Positions 16,567 through 26,310 of a stretch of 64,000 bases of DNA are shown here, piece after piece. The notes beneath the pieces were generated by a model. That model made no database searches, was not told the origin of the DNA, and saw nothing but the letters and a program-made list of their open reading frames with translations. The DNA lies in the NCBI GenBank assembly GCA_024397935.1, contig CP073743.1:124001-188000 (forward strand), written 5' to 3'. A program made the translations under genes and the position numbers. This stretch comes from a bacterium SCSIO 12844. GTDB taxonomy: Bacteria; Pseudomonadota; Gammaproteobacteria; Francisellales; Francisellaceae. Position 1 is the first letter of the stretch. Each line of letters starts with the position of its first letter.

Positions 16567-18615
16567 TTATTTTTCATGTTGATATAAATGTACATCTCTT
16601 TGTGGGAAAGCAATGACAATATTATATTTTTTAAACGCATGATCAATGGCAAAATTAAGGTCACTTTGAATTTTGAATTTATTGTTAACATCGTGAATGA
16701 TACACCACAGTTCAAAGTTTAATGAACTATCAGCAAACTCTCTAAATAAAACACATGGCTGATCCGGTTCTGTTTGGATAACACTTGGATGCTCTTTTGC
16801 GACTGATAATAATACTTCTCTAACAAGCTCAATATCGCTACCATAGGCAACACCGACACTACAAGCAATACGCCAATATGGGTCTCTAAACATGTAATTG
16901 GTAACTTGATTTTTGATTAGATCAGCATTTGGTACTATCACATCAGATTTTGCCATTGTTGTAATTTGAGTTGAGCGAATGCGCACTTTTTTTACAAAAC
17001 CTTCTGTCTCGCCAACGATGATTCGATCACCTGGCCTAATCGGTTTTTCAAGTAAAAGTACGATACCTGAGACAAAGTTATTTACGATATCTTGAAGACC
17101 TAAGCCGATTCCAACTGATAACGCACCTGCAATAATTGCAAGGCCAGTAAAGTTAACACCAGAGACTAATAAGGCAATTAAAATAGCAAGTGAAAATGAA
17201 GCATAACCAATAATTGATGCCATAGCAACTTGAAGGTCTTTATCTTCTTTTTGATATTTTTTTGAGATCGATGCGCTAAAAAAGCGACTAACAAAACATA
17301 AAACTACAAAGATAAATATTGCTAAAAGAATTTGAAAAATATCAATTTCGATTTGAAATAATTCAAAACCATTGGATAACGCAAAGATAAACTGATGTGG
17401 GTAGGCTGTTTTCCAACCCCAGAGATAAACAAGAAAAGTTAGATAGAGAATAACAATTAAAATATTAGCTATAACTTTTAGTATTACTGTCTCTGGTAAT
17501 TTTTTATTTGGCTTTACACCTAAGTAAAATCTTAATTTTTGTTGCCATAATTTTTTACTCTCATCAAGTTTTGAAATTGCATAGATAATTAATTTATTAA
17601 TATAGACAATAGCAATTATGCCTAATGCTGAGAGAAAAATGTTCCTCAAAAGATAAATGGCAAGATTATGATAACCATAAGCAGTTAATGCGATGATGCT
17701 AATTAGGACAATTGCAAATAAAGTTATTAGCAATCGATAAAATAATGGGTATGTGATTAACATTTTAATCAGTAATGCACACCAGAATAAACAGATACAG
17801 CCACAAATAATAAGTAGTTCAAATGTTAAATCAATAATCAGTTTAGGTGATTGACTAAGGCTTAAGGCGAAATAAATAAAAATACCAATAAGGCCTAATA
17901 AACCGAGTATATTCATACGGCGATATAGTTTCTTTTCGTATTGCTCAAACTTAGTTAACTGTTCATTTTTGAGTTGCTTTGTAGGGTTATATAATACCCA
18001 TTTAAGAAAGTACCAATAGATGAAATATAAGATAATAATCGATAAAAAAAGATACCAGTTTTCAAATAAAATGTGATTGAAGATTTTGTCAATTGATATC
18101 GTTTCAAAAGCTTTACTTAAGCTATTAATATCACTAAACTGATACCAAATTGTCTTTTCTTTCATCAATAGCTTTGAAGTTGTTAGACTATGTAATGTGT
18201 TGATATAAGCGTTAATCGCTTCATCAGTACGAATTTTAAATAAGCGGCACTCTGATACCGTTTGAATCAGTTTATTTTTTTTATCAACTAAATAGTTAAC
18301 ATCTTTACGACCAAGTTGAAATTGATTCGCTGTTTTTAAGCCTTGTAATTGATTGTTGATTGATTGAAGCTGTGCTGAATTTTCCTCAAAACAAATAGTT
18401 GCTTGTTGACGTAAGTCAGATAAGGTTTTAATAGCTTGTTCAAAGTTTATTGGTTTTAAGTTTTCAGTTGATAATTTTAAGGCAATTTGATCAAAAGTCG
18501 CATTCGCATTTTCAATGGAAAAATGTTCATCCTTTACTGCTGCAGAACAATAAGAAATACTAAAAAATAAGAGCATGATGATATGAAAAATATGCTTTTT
18601 TACATAGTGAGTCAA
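16567..18615 (-). CDS. Large MscS-family mechanosensitive channel
   Basis: This 682-residue channel relieves osmotic stress. It has an N-terminal signal-like segment ('IFHIIMLLFFSISYCSAAV'), a coiled periplasmic region to about residue 150, a run of roughly ten membrane helices, and the MscS pore and beta domain. The pore-domain part reads 'GLGLQDIVNNFVSGIVLLLE' then 'KPIRPGDRIIVGETEGFVKK' (about 500-540). Size lies between MscS (286) and MscK/MscM (about 1100), as in the YbdG/YbiO class. The TTG start at 18613-18615 is supported by GGAG seven bases upstream. It is divergent from a second, small MscS-like gene. Confidence 0.88.
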   Translation of the reverse strand: MTHYVKKHIFHIIMLLFFSISYCSAAVKDEHFSIENANATFDQIALKLSTENLKPINFEQAIKTLSDLRQQATICFEENSAQLQSINNQLQGLKTANQFQLGRKDVNYLVDKKNKLIQTVSECRLFKIRTDEAINAYINTLHSLTTSKLLMKEKTIWYQFSDINSLSKAFETISIDKIFNHILFENWYLFLSIIILYFIYWYFLKWVLYNPTKQLKNEQLTKFEQYEKKLYRRMNILGLLGLIGIFIYFALSLSQSPKLIIDLTFELLIICGCICLFWCALLIKMLITYPLFYRLLITLFAIVLISIIALTAYGYHNLAIYLLRNIFLSALGIIAIVYINKLIIYAISKLDESKKLWQQKLRFYLGVKPNKKLPETVILKVIANILIVILYLTFLVYLWGWKTAYPHQFIFALSNGFELFQIEIDIFQILLAIFIFVVLCFVSRFFSASISKKYQKEDKDLQVAMASIIGYASFSLAILIALLVSGVNFTGLAIIAGALSVGIGLGLQDIVNNFVSGIVLLLEKPIRPGDRIIVGETEGFVKKVRIRSTQITTMAKSDVIVPNADLIKNQVTNYMFRDPYWRIACSVGVAYGSDIELVREVLLSVAKEHPSVIQTEPDQPCVLFREFADSSLNFELWCIIHDVNNKFKIQSDLNFAIDHAFKKYNIVIAFPQRDVHLYQHEK

Positions 18616-18763
18616 TGCGATTCTCCAAATGGTCCACTACTGATTAAATATAGTTTAAATGTTCGATTTTTCTATTGATTAGATGTAAAGTTATATTGTT
18701 AAAAATACTAACTCAAGATACTATTTTATCAATTGGTTATTAATCGAATTAAAAGTGTATATA

Positions 18764-19615
18764 ATGAACTTCAATAAACTATTTGATCAATCAATTCTGC
18801 CAAATTTATTACACAGTTTGGTAGCATTCATTATCATTTTTATTTTATTTATTTTTGTATTTTGGACTTTTAGAAATAAATGTGAAACTGAAAAGCAAAA
18901 ATCAAAGCTTCGTTCAAGGCTACTTTATGTGGCGATGTGTATTTTTGTGATTACTTTAATTCAAATTTGGATTGAAGGTTTGACACATATTTTTACAATG
19001 CTTGGTTTAGTTGCCGCAGGTTTAGTTGTTAGTAATAAAGAAACGATTATGAACTTTGTTGGGTTTTTAATTATTAACTGGCGTGGTCTTTTTACTGAGG
19101 GTGATTTTGTTCAAATACAAAATTACACAGGTTATGTTGATCGAATAGGTATTTTATATTTTAAACTTTATGAAACATCTGAGTTAGGTCAAAAGCAGAC
19201 TACGGGTAAAAAACTTAAATTACCAAATAGTTTAGTCATTACATCACCTAGCATTACTTTTTCACCTGATGCAAATGTGATGTTATCACAACTTCGTTTT
19301 ATTATTGATTGGCAAGCAGATACATTAAAAATTTTAGCATCAGTAGAATCTATAATACAACAATTACTTGATAATGATTATCAGTCGGTTAGTTCATATA
19401 AGGATAATTATATTAAAAAACGCAATAAAACTTTAGCTACTTTGATTTCACTGAAGCCAAAGATATATGCTAAATTACCTTATGATAAAGGTAAGGGGTT
19501 AACAGTATGTGTAGATTACTATGCTTACGTTGATGATTCTAAGCTAATAGAGACTAAATTTTGGCAGGCATTACAAAAGTTAACATTAGAGGAAAATATA
19601 ACACTTATATTTTAA
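18764..19615 (+). CDS. Small MscS-like membrane protein (copy 1)
   Basis: This protein of about 283 residues has three N-terminal membrane helices. It then carries 'TMLGLVAAGLVVSNKETIMN' and 'IINWRGLFTEGDFVQI', which correspond to the MscS pore-lining helix and the following beta domain ('GYVDRIGILYFKLYE'). The usual Gly/Ala-rich TM3 and 'Q' signature are altered, so this is a divergent MscS relative. A paralogue of the same length and layout lies at 54664-55530. Both sit next to a CorA-type gene, which suggests a functional pairing. The ATG at 18764 is preferred to a GTG at 18755; neither has a strong ribosome binding site. Confidence 0.75.
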   Translation: MNFNKLFDQSILPNLLHSLVAFIIIFILFIFVFWTFRNKCETEKQKSKLRSRLLYVAMCIFVITLIQIWIEGLTHIFTMLGLVAAGLVVSNKETIMNFVGFLIINWRGLFTEGDFVQIQNYTGYVDRIGILYFKLYETSELGQKQTTGKKLKLPNSLVITSPSITFSPDANVMLSQLRFIIDWQADTLKILASVESIIQQLLDNDYQSVSSYKDNYIKKRNKTLATLISLKPKIYAKLPYDKGKGLTVCVDYYAYVDDSKLIETKFWQALQKLTLEENITLIF

Positions 19616-19682
19616 ACTTAAATAATGTCATACTAGTTTAATTAGTTAAATATTTTCAATGAGGTGAACTAGGATAGTCACT

Positions 19683-20630
19683 ATGAAAAAAAAGATAGCA
19701 ATACTGTCGCTAGATGGGCAAGGAGGAGATACTGAGTTATCTCAAACCCAGTGGCAAGCATCAAATCAGTTAGTTTGGATACGCTTAGATTTAGATAGTG
19801 CTAAAGCGTTTCTTAAGAAAATAGATATTTCTTCACTAGCAAAATCCGTATTATCAGCAAAAGATACTAGACCAAGAAGCTTAATGTTTGATGACTATTT
19901 ACTAGGAAGCTTCAGAGGTATTAACCTAAATAAAGCAAGTGAACCTGAGGATATGATTTCAGTTAGAGTATTAATCAAAAGTAACTTAATTATTACGGTT
20001 CAAAGAAGAAATCTAGTCACTACCAATGAAATTGAAGAATTATTACGTCATAAAGTAGGTCCAAAAAATAGTGCAGAGTTTTTAGAGTTATTATTAAATA
20101 CGTTGGTTGAAAAATCTTCAGATGTATCATCAAAAGTTGATACAGAGTTAGATCAAATTGAAAATGAAATACATAATAAATTAAAGCATATCGATCGCCA
20201 TTTATTAAGTGATATACGTAGGCGCATTATTACATTAAGGCGATATTTAGTACCTCAAAGAGAGGCAATTAATAGGATTAACTCAGATAAACTATCATGG
20301 CTAGATATGAATAATACGTATCGATTACAAGAAGTCTCTGACAGCTGTGTTCGAATTGTGGAAGATTTAGATGCCATGTATCAACGAGCTATTGTTTTAC
20401 ATGAAGAATTATCTGCACTGATTCAAGAAAAAATTAACCAAAAAATGTATTTATTGTCGATAGTTGCAGTTATTTTTATGCCAATTAGTTTTATTACGGG
20501 TTTACTAGGGATAAATGTTGGCGGTATTCCTGGCGCTGATTTTCGCTATGGTTTTTTTGTTGTTTGTTGTGTTTTAGTTATCATTTTATTTGTTCAGTTA
20601 TTTTACTTACGTAGAAAACGATGGATTTAG
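19683..20630 (+). CDS. CorA/ZntB-like divalent cation transporter
   Basis: This 315-residue protein has a large cytoplasmic N-terminal domain with long helices and two C-terminal membrane helices ('[20 protein letters not shown]' and the last 25 residues). The selectivity loop after helix 1 reads '[13 protein letters not shown]'. The canonical CorA GMN is GIN here, and 'VGGIPG' is the ZntB-type continuation, so zinc or another cation rather than Mg2+ is likely. It forms a homopentameric channel/transporter in the family. It follows the small MscS-like gene by 67 bases and precedes rimK by 10 bases, so it belongs to the same transcription unit. Confidence 0.85.
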   Translation: MKKKIAILSLDGQGGDTELSQTQWQASNQLVWIRLDLDSAKAFLKKIDISSLAKSVLSAKDTRPRSLMFDDYLLGSFRGINLNKASEPEDMISVRVLIKSNLIITVQRRNLVTTNEIEELLRHKVGPKNSAEFLELLLNTLVEKSSDVSSKVDTELDQIENEIHNKLKHIDRHLLSDIRRRIITLRRYLVPQREAINRINSDKLSWLDMNNTYRLQEVSDSCVRIVEDLDAMYQRAIVLHEELSALIQEKINQKMYLLSIVAVIFMPISFITGLLGINVGGIPGADFRYGFFVVCCVLVIILFVQLFYLRRKRWI

Positions 20631-20640
20631 GAGATTTATA

Positions 20641-21543
20641 TTGAAAATTGCCATACTTTCACGTAAAGAAAGTTTATATTCAACGAATCGTTTAAAAGAA
20701 TCGATTGAAAACCGTGGCCATGAAGCCTTTGTCATCGATTATTTAAATTGTTATATGGATATTAATTCAACAAAACCATGTATTCGTTATCAAGATGAAG
20801 TGTTATACTTTGATGCAATTATTCCAAGGATTGGTGCTAAAAGAACATTCTATGGTACAGCGATTGTGCGTCAGTTTGAGGCAATGGGTACTTATTCAAT
20901 TAATCCATCAATTGCAATTACTAGATCAAGAGATAAACTTCGATCACACCAAATACTAGCGATGAAAGGCGTTGATATGCCAATTACGGGCTTTGCCAGT
21001 TCACCTAAAGATATTAATCGTTTAATTAAGCTTGTTAATGGACCGCCACTTGTAATTAAGCTAATTGAAGGTACACAAGGCATTGGTGTTGTCTTGGCAG
21101 AGACGAAAAAAGCTGCTGAAAGTGTTATGCAGACATTAATTGGTTTAAATGCAAATATTATTGTTCAAGAATTTATAGAAGAGTCAAAAGGAGAAGATAT
21201 CCGCTGTCTTGTTATTGGTGAGAAAGTTGTTGCTGCAATGAGGCGTCAAGCTGAAGAAGGAGAGTTTCGAGCTAATATTCATCGAGGAGGCTCATTTGAA
21301 CTTGTTAAAATTACTAAAGAAGAGCGCCTTGCAGCGGTTAAGGCTGCAAAAATAATGGGATTAAAAATGGCAGGAGTTGATCTTCTACGTTCTGCTAGAG
21401 GTCCTTTGATATTGGAAATTAACTCATCACCTGGCCTTGAAGGTATTGAAGGAGCAACAAAAAAAGATATTGCTGGTATGATTATAGATTATATTATACA
21501 AAACGCTAAACCAATTAGCAGTAAGAGCCGTTATCAAGGATAA
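20641..21543 (+). CDS. rimK: RimK-family alpha-L-glutamate ligase
   Basis: This 300-residue ATP-grasp enzyme adds glutamate residues to a protein or peptide C-terminus; E. coli RimK modifies ribosomal protein S6. The ATP-grasp parts are '[20 protein letters not shown]' (about residues 138-157), '[20 protein letters not shown]' and the metal-binding '[19 protein letters not shown]' near the end. Length equals E. coli RimK. The TTG start at 20641 is supported by TAGGAGA six bases upstream, in the 10-base gap after the CorA-like gene. With the following hydrolase and RimB-like gene it forms a modification operon. Confidence 0.9.
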   Translation: MKIAILSRKESLYSTNRLKESIENRGHEAFVIDYLNCYMDINSTKPCIRYQDEVLYFDAIIPRIGAKRTFYGTAIVRQFEAMGTYSINPSIAITRSRDKLRSHQILAMKGVDMPITGFASSPKDINRLIKLVNGPPLVIKLIEGTQGIGVVLAETKKAAESVMQTLIGLNANIIVQEFIEESKGEDIRCLVIGEKVVAAMRRQAEEGEFRANIHRGGSFELVKITKEERLAAVKAAKIMGLKMAGVDLLRSARGPLILEINSSPGLEGIEGATKKDIAGMIIDYIIQNAKPISSKSRYQG

Positions 21544-21546
21544 AAG

Positions 21547-22575
21547 ATGGATGATGTTATAGAAATCAATAAACAAACGATTCTTCTTGGTGAGAAAAAA
21601 ATTATACTCCTACCTATGCCACAATTATATGATAGCACGCCCTTATCAATGCCTGTGCATGTGCTAAGGAGTAAAAAATCTGGACCTATTTTATGTTTGT
21701 CTGCTGCAATACATGGTGATGAATTAAATGGTATCGAGATTATACGGCGTATTCTCAAACACAGTGCATTAAAACAAATGAAAGGTACGCTAATTGCTAT
21801 TCCTATTGTTAATATGTATGGTTTTCTCTATCAAGATCGTTATTTAATGGATCGAAGAGATTTAAATAGAGTATTTCCAGGATCAGAAAAAGGTTCACTG
21901 GCATCAAGGCTTGCACATCTAATTTCGACTGAAATTATTAATAAGGTCACTCATTGTATAGATTTACATACAGGTTCATTGCATCGAACTAATTTACCAC
22001 AAATAAGAATTAGCTCAAATTGTAACGATGAAATGTTAGCAATGGCTCAAGCCTTTCATCCACCTGTAATTTTAAAGACCAAGCTATTAGATGGTTCTCT
22101 AAGGCAATATACAGCAAATAGAAATATTCCAACATTATTGTATGAAGCAGGTGAATCTTTACGCTTTGATGAATATTCCATTCGTACTGGTGTTAAAGGC
22201 ATATTAAATGTGATGGAATTTTTAGGAATGATTAAAAAACGCGCGATAAAAACAAAAAATAATCAGCTTAATAGTAATATTGCTCAAGCAAGTTACTGGG
22301 TTAGGGCATCACATAGCGGTATTTTTCAACCAAAAAAATTAATCGGTCAACAAGTTAAAAAAGGTGAATTATTGGCAACAATTGGTAATCCTACAACAAT
22401 CGATGAACAAGCACTGTATTCACCTATTTCAGGTGTTATTATTGGTAAAAATATATTACCAATTATTCATGAGGGTGCGGCATTATTTCATATCGCATCA
22501 TTTCAATCAATTGATTTAGCAAAAGAGCATATAGAAAATTTACAAGAATCTTATGATGAGCAAATACAAGGATGA
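21547..22575 (+). CDS. Succinylglutamate desuccinylase/aspartoacylase-family hydrolase
   Basis: This 342-residue zinc carboxypeptidase-like enzyme has the ASPA/AstE fold. The zinc site is visible as 'LSAAIHGDELNGIEII' (HxxE, about residues 55-70) with the later His in 'THCIDLHTGSLHRTNLP'. The catalytic Glu is probably in 'LLYEAGESLRFDE'. A C-terminal 70-residue beta-sandwich ('GIFQPKKLIGQQVKKGELLA') resembles a lipoyl-like module, common in this subfamily. It starts three bases after rimK and overlaps the next gene by four bases (ATGA). In this context it may remove an acyl or glutamyl group; the substrate is unknown. Confidence 0.85.
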   Translation: MDDVIEINKQTILLGEKKIILLPMPQLYDSTPLSMPVHVLRSKKSGPILCLSAAIHGDELNGIEIIRRILKHSALKQMKGTLIAIPIVNMYGFLYQDRYLMDRRDLNRVFPGSEKGSLASRLAHLISTEIINKVTHCIDLHTGSLHRTNLPQIRISSNCNDEMLAMAQAFHPPVILKTKLLDGSLRQYTANRNIPTLLYEAGESLRFDEYSIRTGVKGILNVMEFLGMIKKRAIKTKNNQLNSNIAQASYWVRASHSGIFQPKKLIGQQVKKGELLATIGNPTTIDEQALYSPISGVIIGKNILPIIHEGAALFHIASFQSIDLAKEHIENLQESYDEQIQG

Positions 22576-23051
22576 AAAGCGTAAAAGTAATTAGCGATAA
22601 GTTACTAATTGGCAGAAATGAATGGTTTTCGCTATCAGAATTTAATATACCATTGATTAAAGGAAAAATTGACACAGGTGCTAAAACATCATCGCTTCAT
22701 GCATTTGATATCCAAGCAAGTATAAAAGATGGTATCGATATCGTTGAGTTTAAAATACATCCACTACAAAATAATACCACAATTACGATAACTTGTAGGA
22801 CTCCAATTATCGATGAAAGATATATTATGAGTTCTAGTGGCCATAAAGAAAAAAGATTTGTTGTTCAAACATTATTAAAGATAGCCAATGTAGCTTGGAA
22901 TGTTGAAATGACCTTATCTAATCGAGATCCATTAAAGTATCGAATGCTAATTGGAAGAGAAGCGTTAAAAAATAAAGTATTGATTGATCCAAGCCTTATT
23001 TGTAATCAAAAGAAATATAGTAGAAAACAGACAATGGATTATTATATTTAA
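22572..23051 (+). CDS. rimB: RimB-like retropepsin-family aspartic protease ('ATP-dependent zinc protease', PF05618)
   Basis: This 159-residue protein carries the active-site motif 'IKGKIDTGAKTSSLHAFDIQ' (about residues 30-49), where DTGAKTS is the single aspartic-protease motif of PF05618. The C-terminal 'YRMLIGREALKNKVLIDPS' matches the second half of the retropepsin fold. In Pseudomonas, RimB acts with RimK in ribosomal modification. The ATG overlaps the end of the hydrolase gene (ATGA), which implies translational coupling. The three genes rimK, hydrolase and rimB therefore form one unit. The historical 'zinc protease' name is probably misleading. Confidence 0.85.
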   Translation: MKSVKVISDKLLIGRNEWFSLSEFNIPLIKGKIDTGAKTSSLHAFDIQASIKDGIDIVEFKIHPLQNNTTITITCRTPIIDERYIMSSSGHKEKRFVVQTLLKIANVAWNVEMTLSNRDPLKYRMLIGREALKNKVLIDPSLICNQKKYSRKQTMDYYI

Positions 23052-23133
23052 TCAAAATAGGATTAATTAGCTAAGATTGTAAATGATGATTGTTATTTTA
23101 AAACTGAATCAAACTTCAATATTGGAGATTATG

Positions 23134-23979
23134 ATGTCATTAGTGCTTACAATTTGGTTTATACTTTTAATCATTAGTTTTATATTTGTCTTATTTGATA
23201 GTTTTTTTAGAGTGCCAATCTCTTGGGTTCAAGCATTGGCTTGGTCAATTGTAACACTGTATGCTGGGGTGATTGCTTTAATATTTTATTTAATTACCTG
23301 CCGTAAGCGTGGGGTTAAAGCACATGATGAATATATCAAACCGATCTATAAACAAGCGTTTAATAGTCAAATGCATTGTATTGCGGGAGATGCGACAGGT
23401 GTTATTATTGCCAGTATTATTTTAGCAGGATTTAGTGTTACTAATGGCTTAGAGCTTGTCATTGAATATGTATTAGGGTTTATCTGTGGATTATTTATTT
23501 TTCAAGCATTGATGATGCTGCCTATGTATAATTATCAATATCTTCAAGCAGTTAAAAAAACGCTTTTTGCTGAAACGGTTTCTATGAATTTTGTTATGAT
23601 GGGCATGTTTTTGATAATGCTTATTCTAACAGAAATTTGGCCACAATCTATGAATCCTTTAAGTTTGTATTTCTGGTTTAAGATGGATATGGCTGTTGTG
23701 GTTTCAATGCTTACTGCCTATCCAATTAATTATTATTTAGTAAAGCGAAAACTAAAACATGGCTGTATGACCAGTTATGGTGCAAAAGAAGACCATACGA
23801 TGATGGCATCCGATCACAACCATCATCAAAATGATCATCATGCTCAATTAGAAGGTCACAATCATCACCAAGTTGGTCATATTTCTTTAATAAAACAATT
23901 TACTTGGATTGTAGCGACATTTATTATTTTAATTGTTGAACTATGGATCATAAATTTATTTATTCCAGTTAATTTTTAG
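23134..23979 (+). CDS. His-rich membrane protein, DUF4396-like
   Basis: This protein of about 281 residues has some six or seven membrane helices. It has a conserved-looking 'NSQMHCIAGDATGVIIASII' segment (about 87-106), 'MLTAYPINYYLVKRKLKHGC' and then a loop with three His clusters ('SDHNHHQNDHHAQLEGHNHH'). This matches DUF4396, a family I know only as uncharacterised and often near copper genes. The His loop suggests metal binding. The start at 23134 is chosen because GGAG at 23124-23127 is six bases upstream; an earlier ATG at 23083 has no such site. It lies downstream of rimB in the same direction. Confidence 0.65.
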   Translation: MSLVLTIWFILLIISFIFVLFDSFFRVPISWVQALAWSIVTLYAGVIALIFYLITCRKRGVKAHDEYIKPIYKQAFNSQMHCIAGDATGVIIASIILAGFSVTNGLELVIEYVLGFICGLFIFQALMMLPMYNYQYLQAVKKTLFAETVSMNFVMMGMFLIMLILTEIWPQSMNPLSLYFWFKMDMAVVVSMLTAYPINYYLVKRKLKHGCMTSYGAKEDHTMMASDHNHHQNDHHAQLEGHNHHQVGHISLIKQFTWIVATFIILIVELWIINLFIPVNF

Positions 23980-24099
23980 TCATACTTGCTTATACAGTTG
24001 GTGATTGTGAATTTCAGTTTAATTTTAAGTTGAGGTTTCTATTTCTTTGACTTTAAGGCAGAATAAATGCATCTATTTTGATAGTTAGGAACTAATGCG

Positions 24100-25050
24100 A
24101 TGAATGATGTCTTATTTACAATGAATAATCATATAGAGATTAAAGCTTTAGGATTAGGTACTTGGAGAGCAGCAGCGGGAGAAGTATATGATACAGTGAT
24201 TGAAGCGATAAAAATAGGTTATCGTCATTTTGATTGTGCTTGGATCTATGGTAATGAAAAAGAAATAGGTCAAGCCATTAGTGATGCAATAAAGATGAAT
24301 TTAGTTAAGCGCGAAGATTTATTTATTACATCAAAATTATGGAATGATTCCCATGGAAAAAATAATGTAGAAGCTGCATTTAAGCGTAGTCTATCGGCAT
24401 TGAATCTCGATTACATCGATTTATATTTAATTCACTGGCCAGTGAGCTTTGTAGAAGGTATCGCATTTCCAGAATCAAAAGAGCAGCTTATCGCGAATAA
24501 TTTTCCACTATTACTTGAAACGTGGGCAGAGATGGAAAAGCTTGTAGATTCAGGTCATATAAAAAGTATTGGTGTTTCAAACTTTAATATTAAAAAATTA
24601 GATAAATTATTAGATAAGGCAAGGATTAAACCGGTTGTTAATCAAGTCGAACTTCATCCCTATTTAGCACAAGATGATTTATTAGCTTATTGTCAAGATC
24701 ATCAAATCATATTAACTGCGTATTCACCACTTGGTTCTAAAGGTAGAGATATCAGTGATCAGGGTAATAGCGTTTTAGAGCACCCGGTGATTCGTTCAAT
24801 TAGTGAGAAATATCATATTACCGAAGCACAAGTGTTAATTGCTTGGGCAATTAATCGTCATACGATTGTTATTCCAAAATCGATTAACCCTAAACGTTTA
24901 ACACAGAATTATCAAGCACAGTTTGTTAAGCTTGAAGAAAATGATATGCAAATGATTAATCAATTAGATAAAAAGTTACGCTATGTTGATGGTAGTTTTT
25001 TAGCTTTTGAAAATAGTGAATTTACGACTGAAGCACTTTGGGATAAATAA
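24100..25050 (+). CDS. Aldo/keto reductase
   Basis: This 316-residue NADPH-dependent TIM-barrel oxidoreductase reduces aldehydes and ketones. The catalytic tetrad is readable as Asp and Tyr in 'YRHFDCAWIYGNEKEIGQAI', Lys in 'LFITSKLWND' and His in 'LYLIHWPVSF'. The cofactor-binding end 'HTIVIPKSINPKRLTQNYQA' is present. Length is typical for AKR families. AGGA precedes the ATG. It is a stand-alone gene between the DUF4396-like gene and the drug exporter, and physiological substrate is not indicated by context. Confidence 0.92.
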   Translation: MNDVLFTMNNHIEIKALGLGTWRAAAGEVYDTVIEAIKIGYRHFDCAWIYGNEKEIGQAISDAIKMNLVKREDLFITSKLWNDSHGKNNVEAAFKRSLSALNLDYIDLYLIHWPVSFVEGIAFPESKEQLIANNFPLLLETWAEMEKLVDSGHIKSIGVSNFNIKKLDKLLDKARIKPVVNQVELHPYLAQDDLLAYCQDHQIILTAYSPLGSKGRDISDQGNSVLEHPVIRSISEKYHITEAQVLIAWAINRHTIVIPKSINPKRLTQNYQAQFVKLEENDMQMINQLDKKLRYVDGSFLAFENSEFTTEALWDK

Positions 25051-25099
25051 TATTTAATTATAATTTAAATTGGTATATAATGGGTTAATTCATCTATTT

Positions 25100-25106
25100 G
25101 GGGGGG
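25100..25106 (+). promoter_or_regulatory. G7 tract serving as the ribosome binding site
   Basis: Seven consecutive G at 25100-25106, four bases (TAGT) before the ATG at 25111, are the only Shine-Dalgarno-like sequence of the Bcr/CflA gene. Homopolymeric G this long is rare in such AT-rich DNA. A change in tract length would alter ribosome-binding strength or spacing. Confidence 0.5.
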
Positions 25107-25110
25107 TAGT

Positions 25111-26310
25111 ATGTCAAAAACACTTTCTGATCGCTTATTGGTTGGTCTAATTGCCTGTGTTATGATTATTGGCCAGCTAGGTATAGATATTTATATACCT
25201 GCAATGCCAGAGATGCGTGCCTATTTTTCAACTTCAACGCATATCATACAGCTAACTTTAACTTATTATTTGATTGGCTATGGTGTCGGTCAATTGCTAT
25301 TTGGTCCGATTTCAGATTATTTTGGGCGTAAGCCAATATTGATCTTAGGTTTATTGATTATTTTGTTATCGACTTTATTAATTTGTATGAATCAAAATGC
25401 TTATGTTTTACTCATTTTAAGATTAATACAGGGTATTGGTAGTGCATCTTGTGCAATTATTGCCCGTAGTATTTTACGAGATCGATTAGATGGTAAAGCA
25501 TTAGTTAAGGCAATGTCTATCGTTATGGCTTTATGGTCATTAACACCTTTAATTGCACCAATTATTGGCAGTTATTTACAAACATTGGTTGATTGGCAAG
25601 CAACCTTTGGTTTTATTTTTATATTCAGTTTTATCATATTAATTTTGATCCTTTTAGGGCTGCCAGAGACAAATCAGTCTATTAGAGCATATCCATTAGC
25701 ACCTTATCATATAGCAAAAAATTACTATCAAATACTAAAAAATAAGATGTTTTTAGGCTGTTGTATCACTTCGGTATTTGTTTTTGCAATCATCACTGCA
25801 TATAACACAGTAACACCTTTTCTATATCAACAAATACTAAACTTAACACCAACAACTTATGCATGGATTTTATCTATTAGCTCATTAATGATCATTTTAG
25901 GTGCCTATTTCAACCATCGATTAATTAATTTTTATAGCTCAGTATCAATTACTTACACTGCTTTAGTGATACTTTTATTATCAGCATTGATCTTATTAAT
26001 TTTAGGCTTATGCCATTTAGTAAATCTATATGTAATTGTTATTCCATTTGCCATATCCACACTGTGTATTGGTATCGTCCTTCCAAATACCAATACAGGT
26101 TTATTATTACCATTTACTAAACAATTAAGCGGCAGTGCCGGTGCATTAAAAGGAGCATTACAAATGTTAATTAGTGCAGCTATTGCGACATTGATTGCAT
26201 TAACTAGTGAACAAAGCCAAATACCATTAGCAATGATTATGTTAAGCTTAGCATTAATTAGTTTAATTTTTTTCAGATGGTTTGTTTATAGTCAAAAGAT
26301 AAATGATTAA
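25111..26310 (+). CDS. Bcr/CflA-family MFS drug exporter
   Basis: This 399-residue exporter has twelve membrane segments. The Bcr/CflA signature 'GIDIYIPAMPEMRAYFSTST' is at about residues 24-43. Motif A 'GPISDYFGRKPILILG' lies between helices 2 and 3, and 'RLIQGIGSASCAIIARSILR' is on helix 4. These are drug:H+ antiporters (bicyclomycin, chloramphenicol and related compounds) of the inner membrane; the true substrate is unknown. Its ribosome binding site is a run of seven G. Its end overlaps the convergent small membrane-protein gene by four bases. Confidence 0.92.
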   Translation: MSKTLSDRLLVGLIACVMIIGQLGIDIYIPAMPEMRAYFSTSTHIIQLTLTYYLIGYGVGQLLFGPISDYFGRKPILILGLLIILLSTLLICMNQNAYVLLILRLIQGIGSASCAIIARSILRDRLDGKALVKAMSIVMALWSLTPLIAPIIGSYLQTLVDWQATFGFIFIFSFIILILILLGLPETNQSIRAYPLAPYHIAKNYYQILKNKMFLGCCITSVFVFAIITAYNTVTPFLYQQILNLTPTTYAWILSISSLMIILGAYFNHRLINFYSSVSITYTALVILLLSALILLILGLCHLVNLYVIVIPFAISTLCIGIVLPNTNTGLLLPFTKQLSGSAGALKGALQMLISAAIATLIALTSEQSQIPLAMIMLSLALISLIFFRWFVYSQKIND

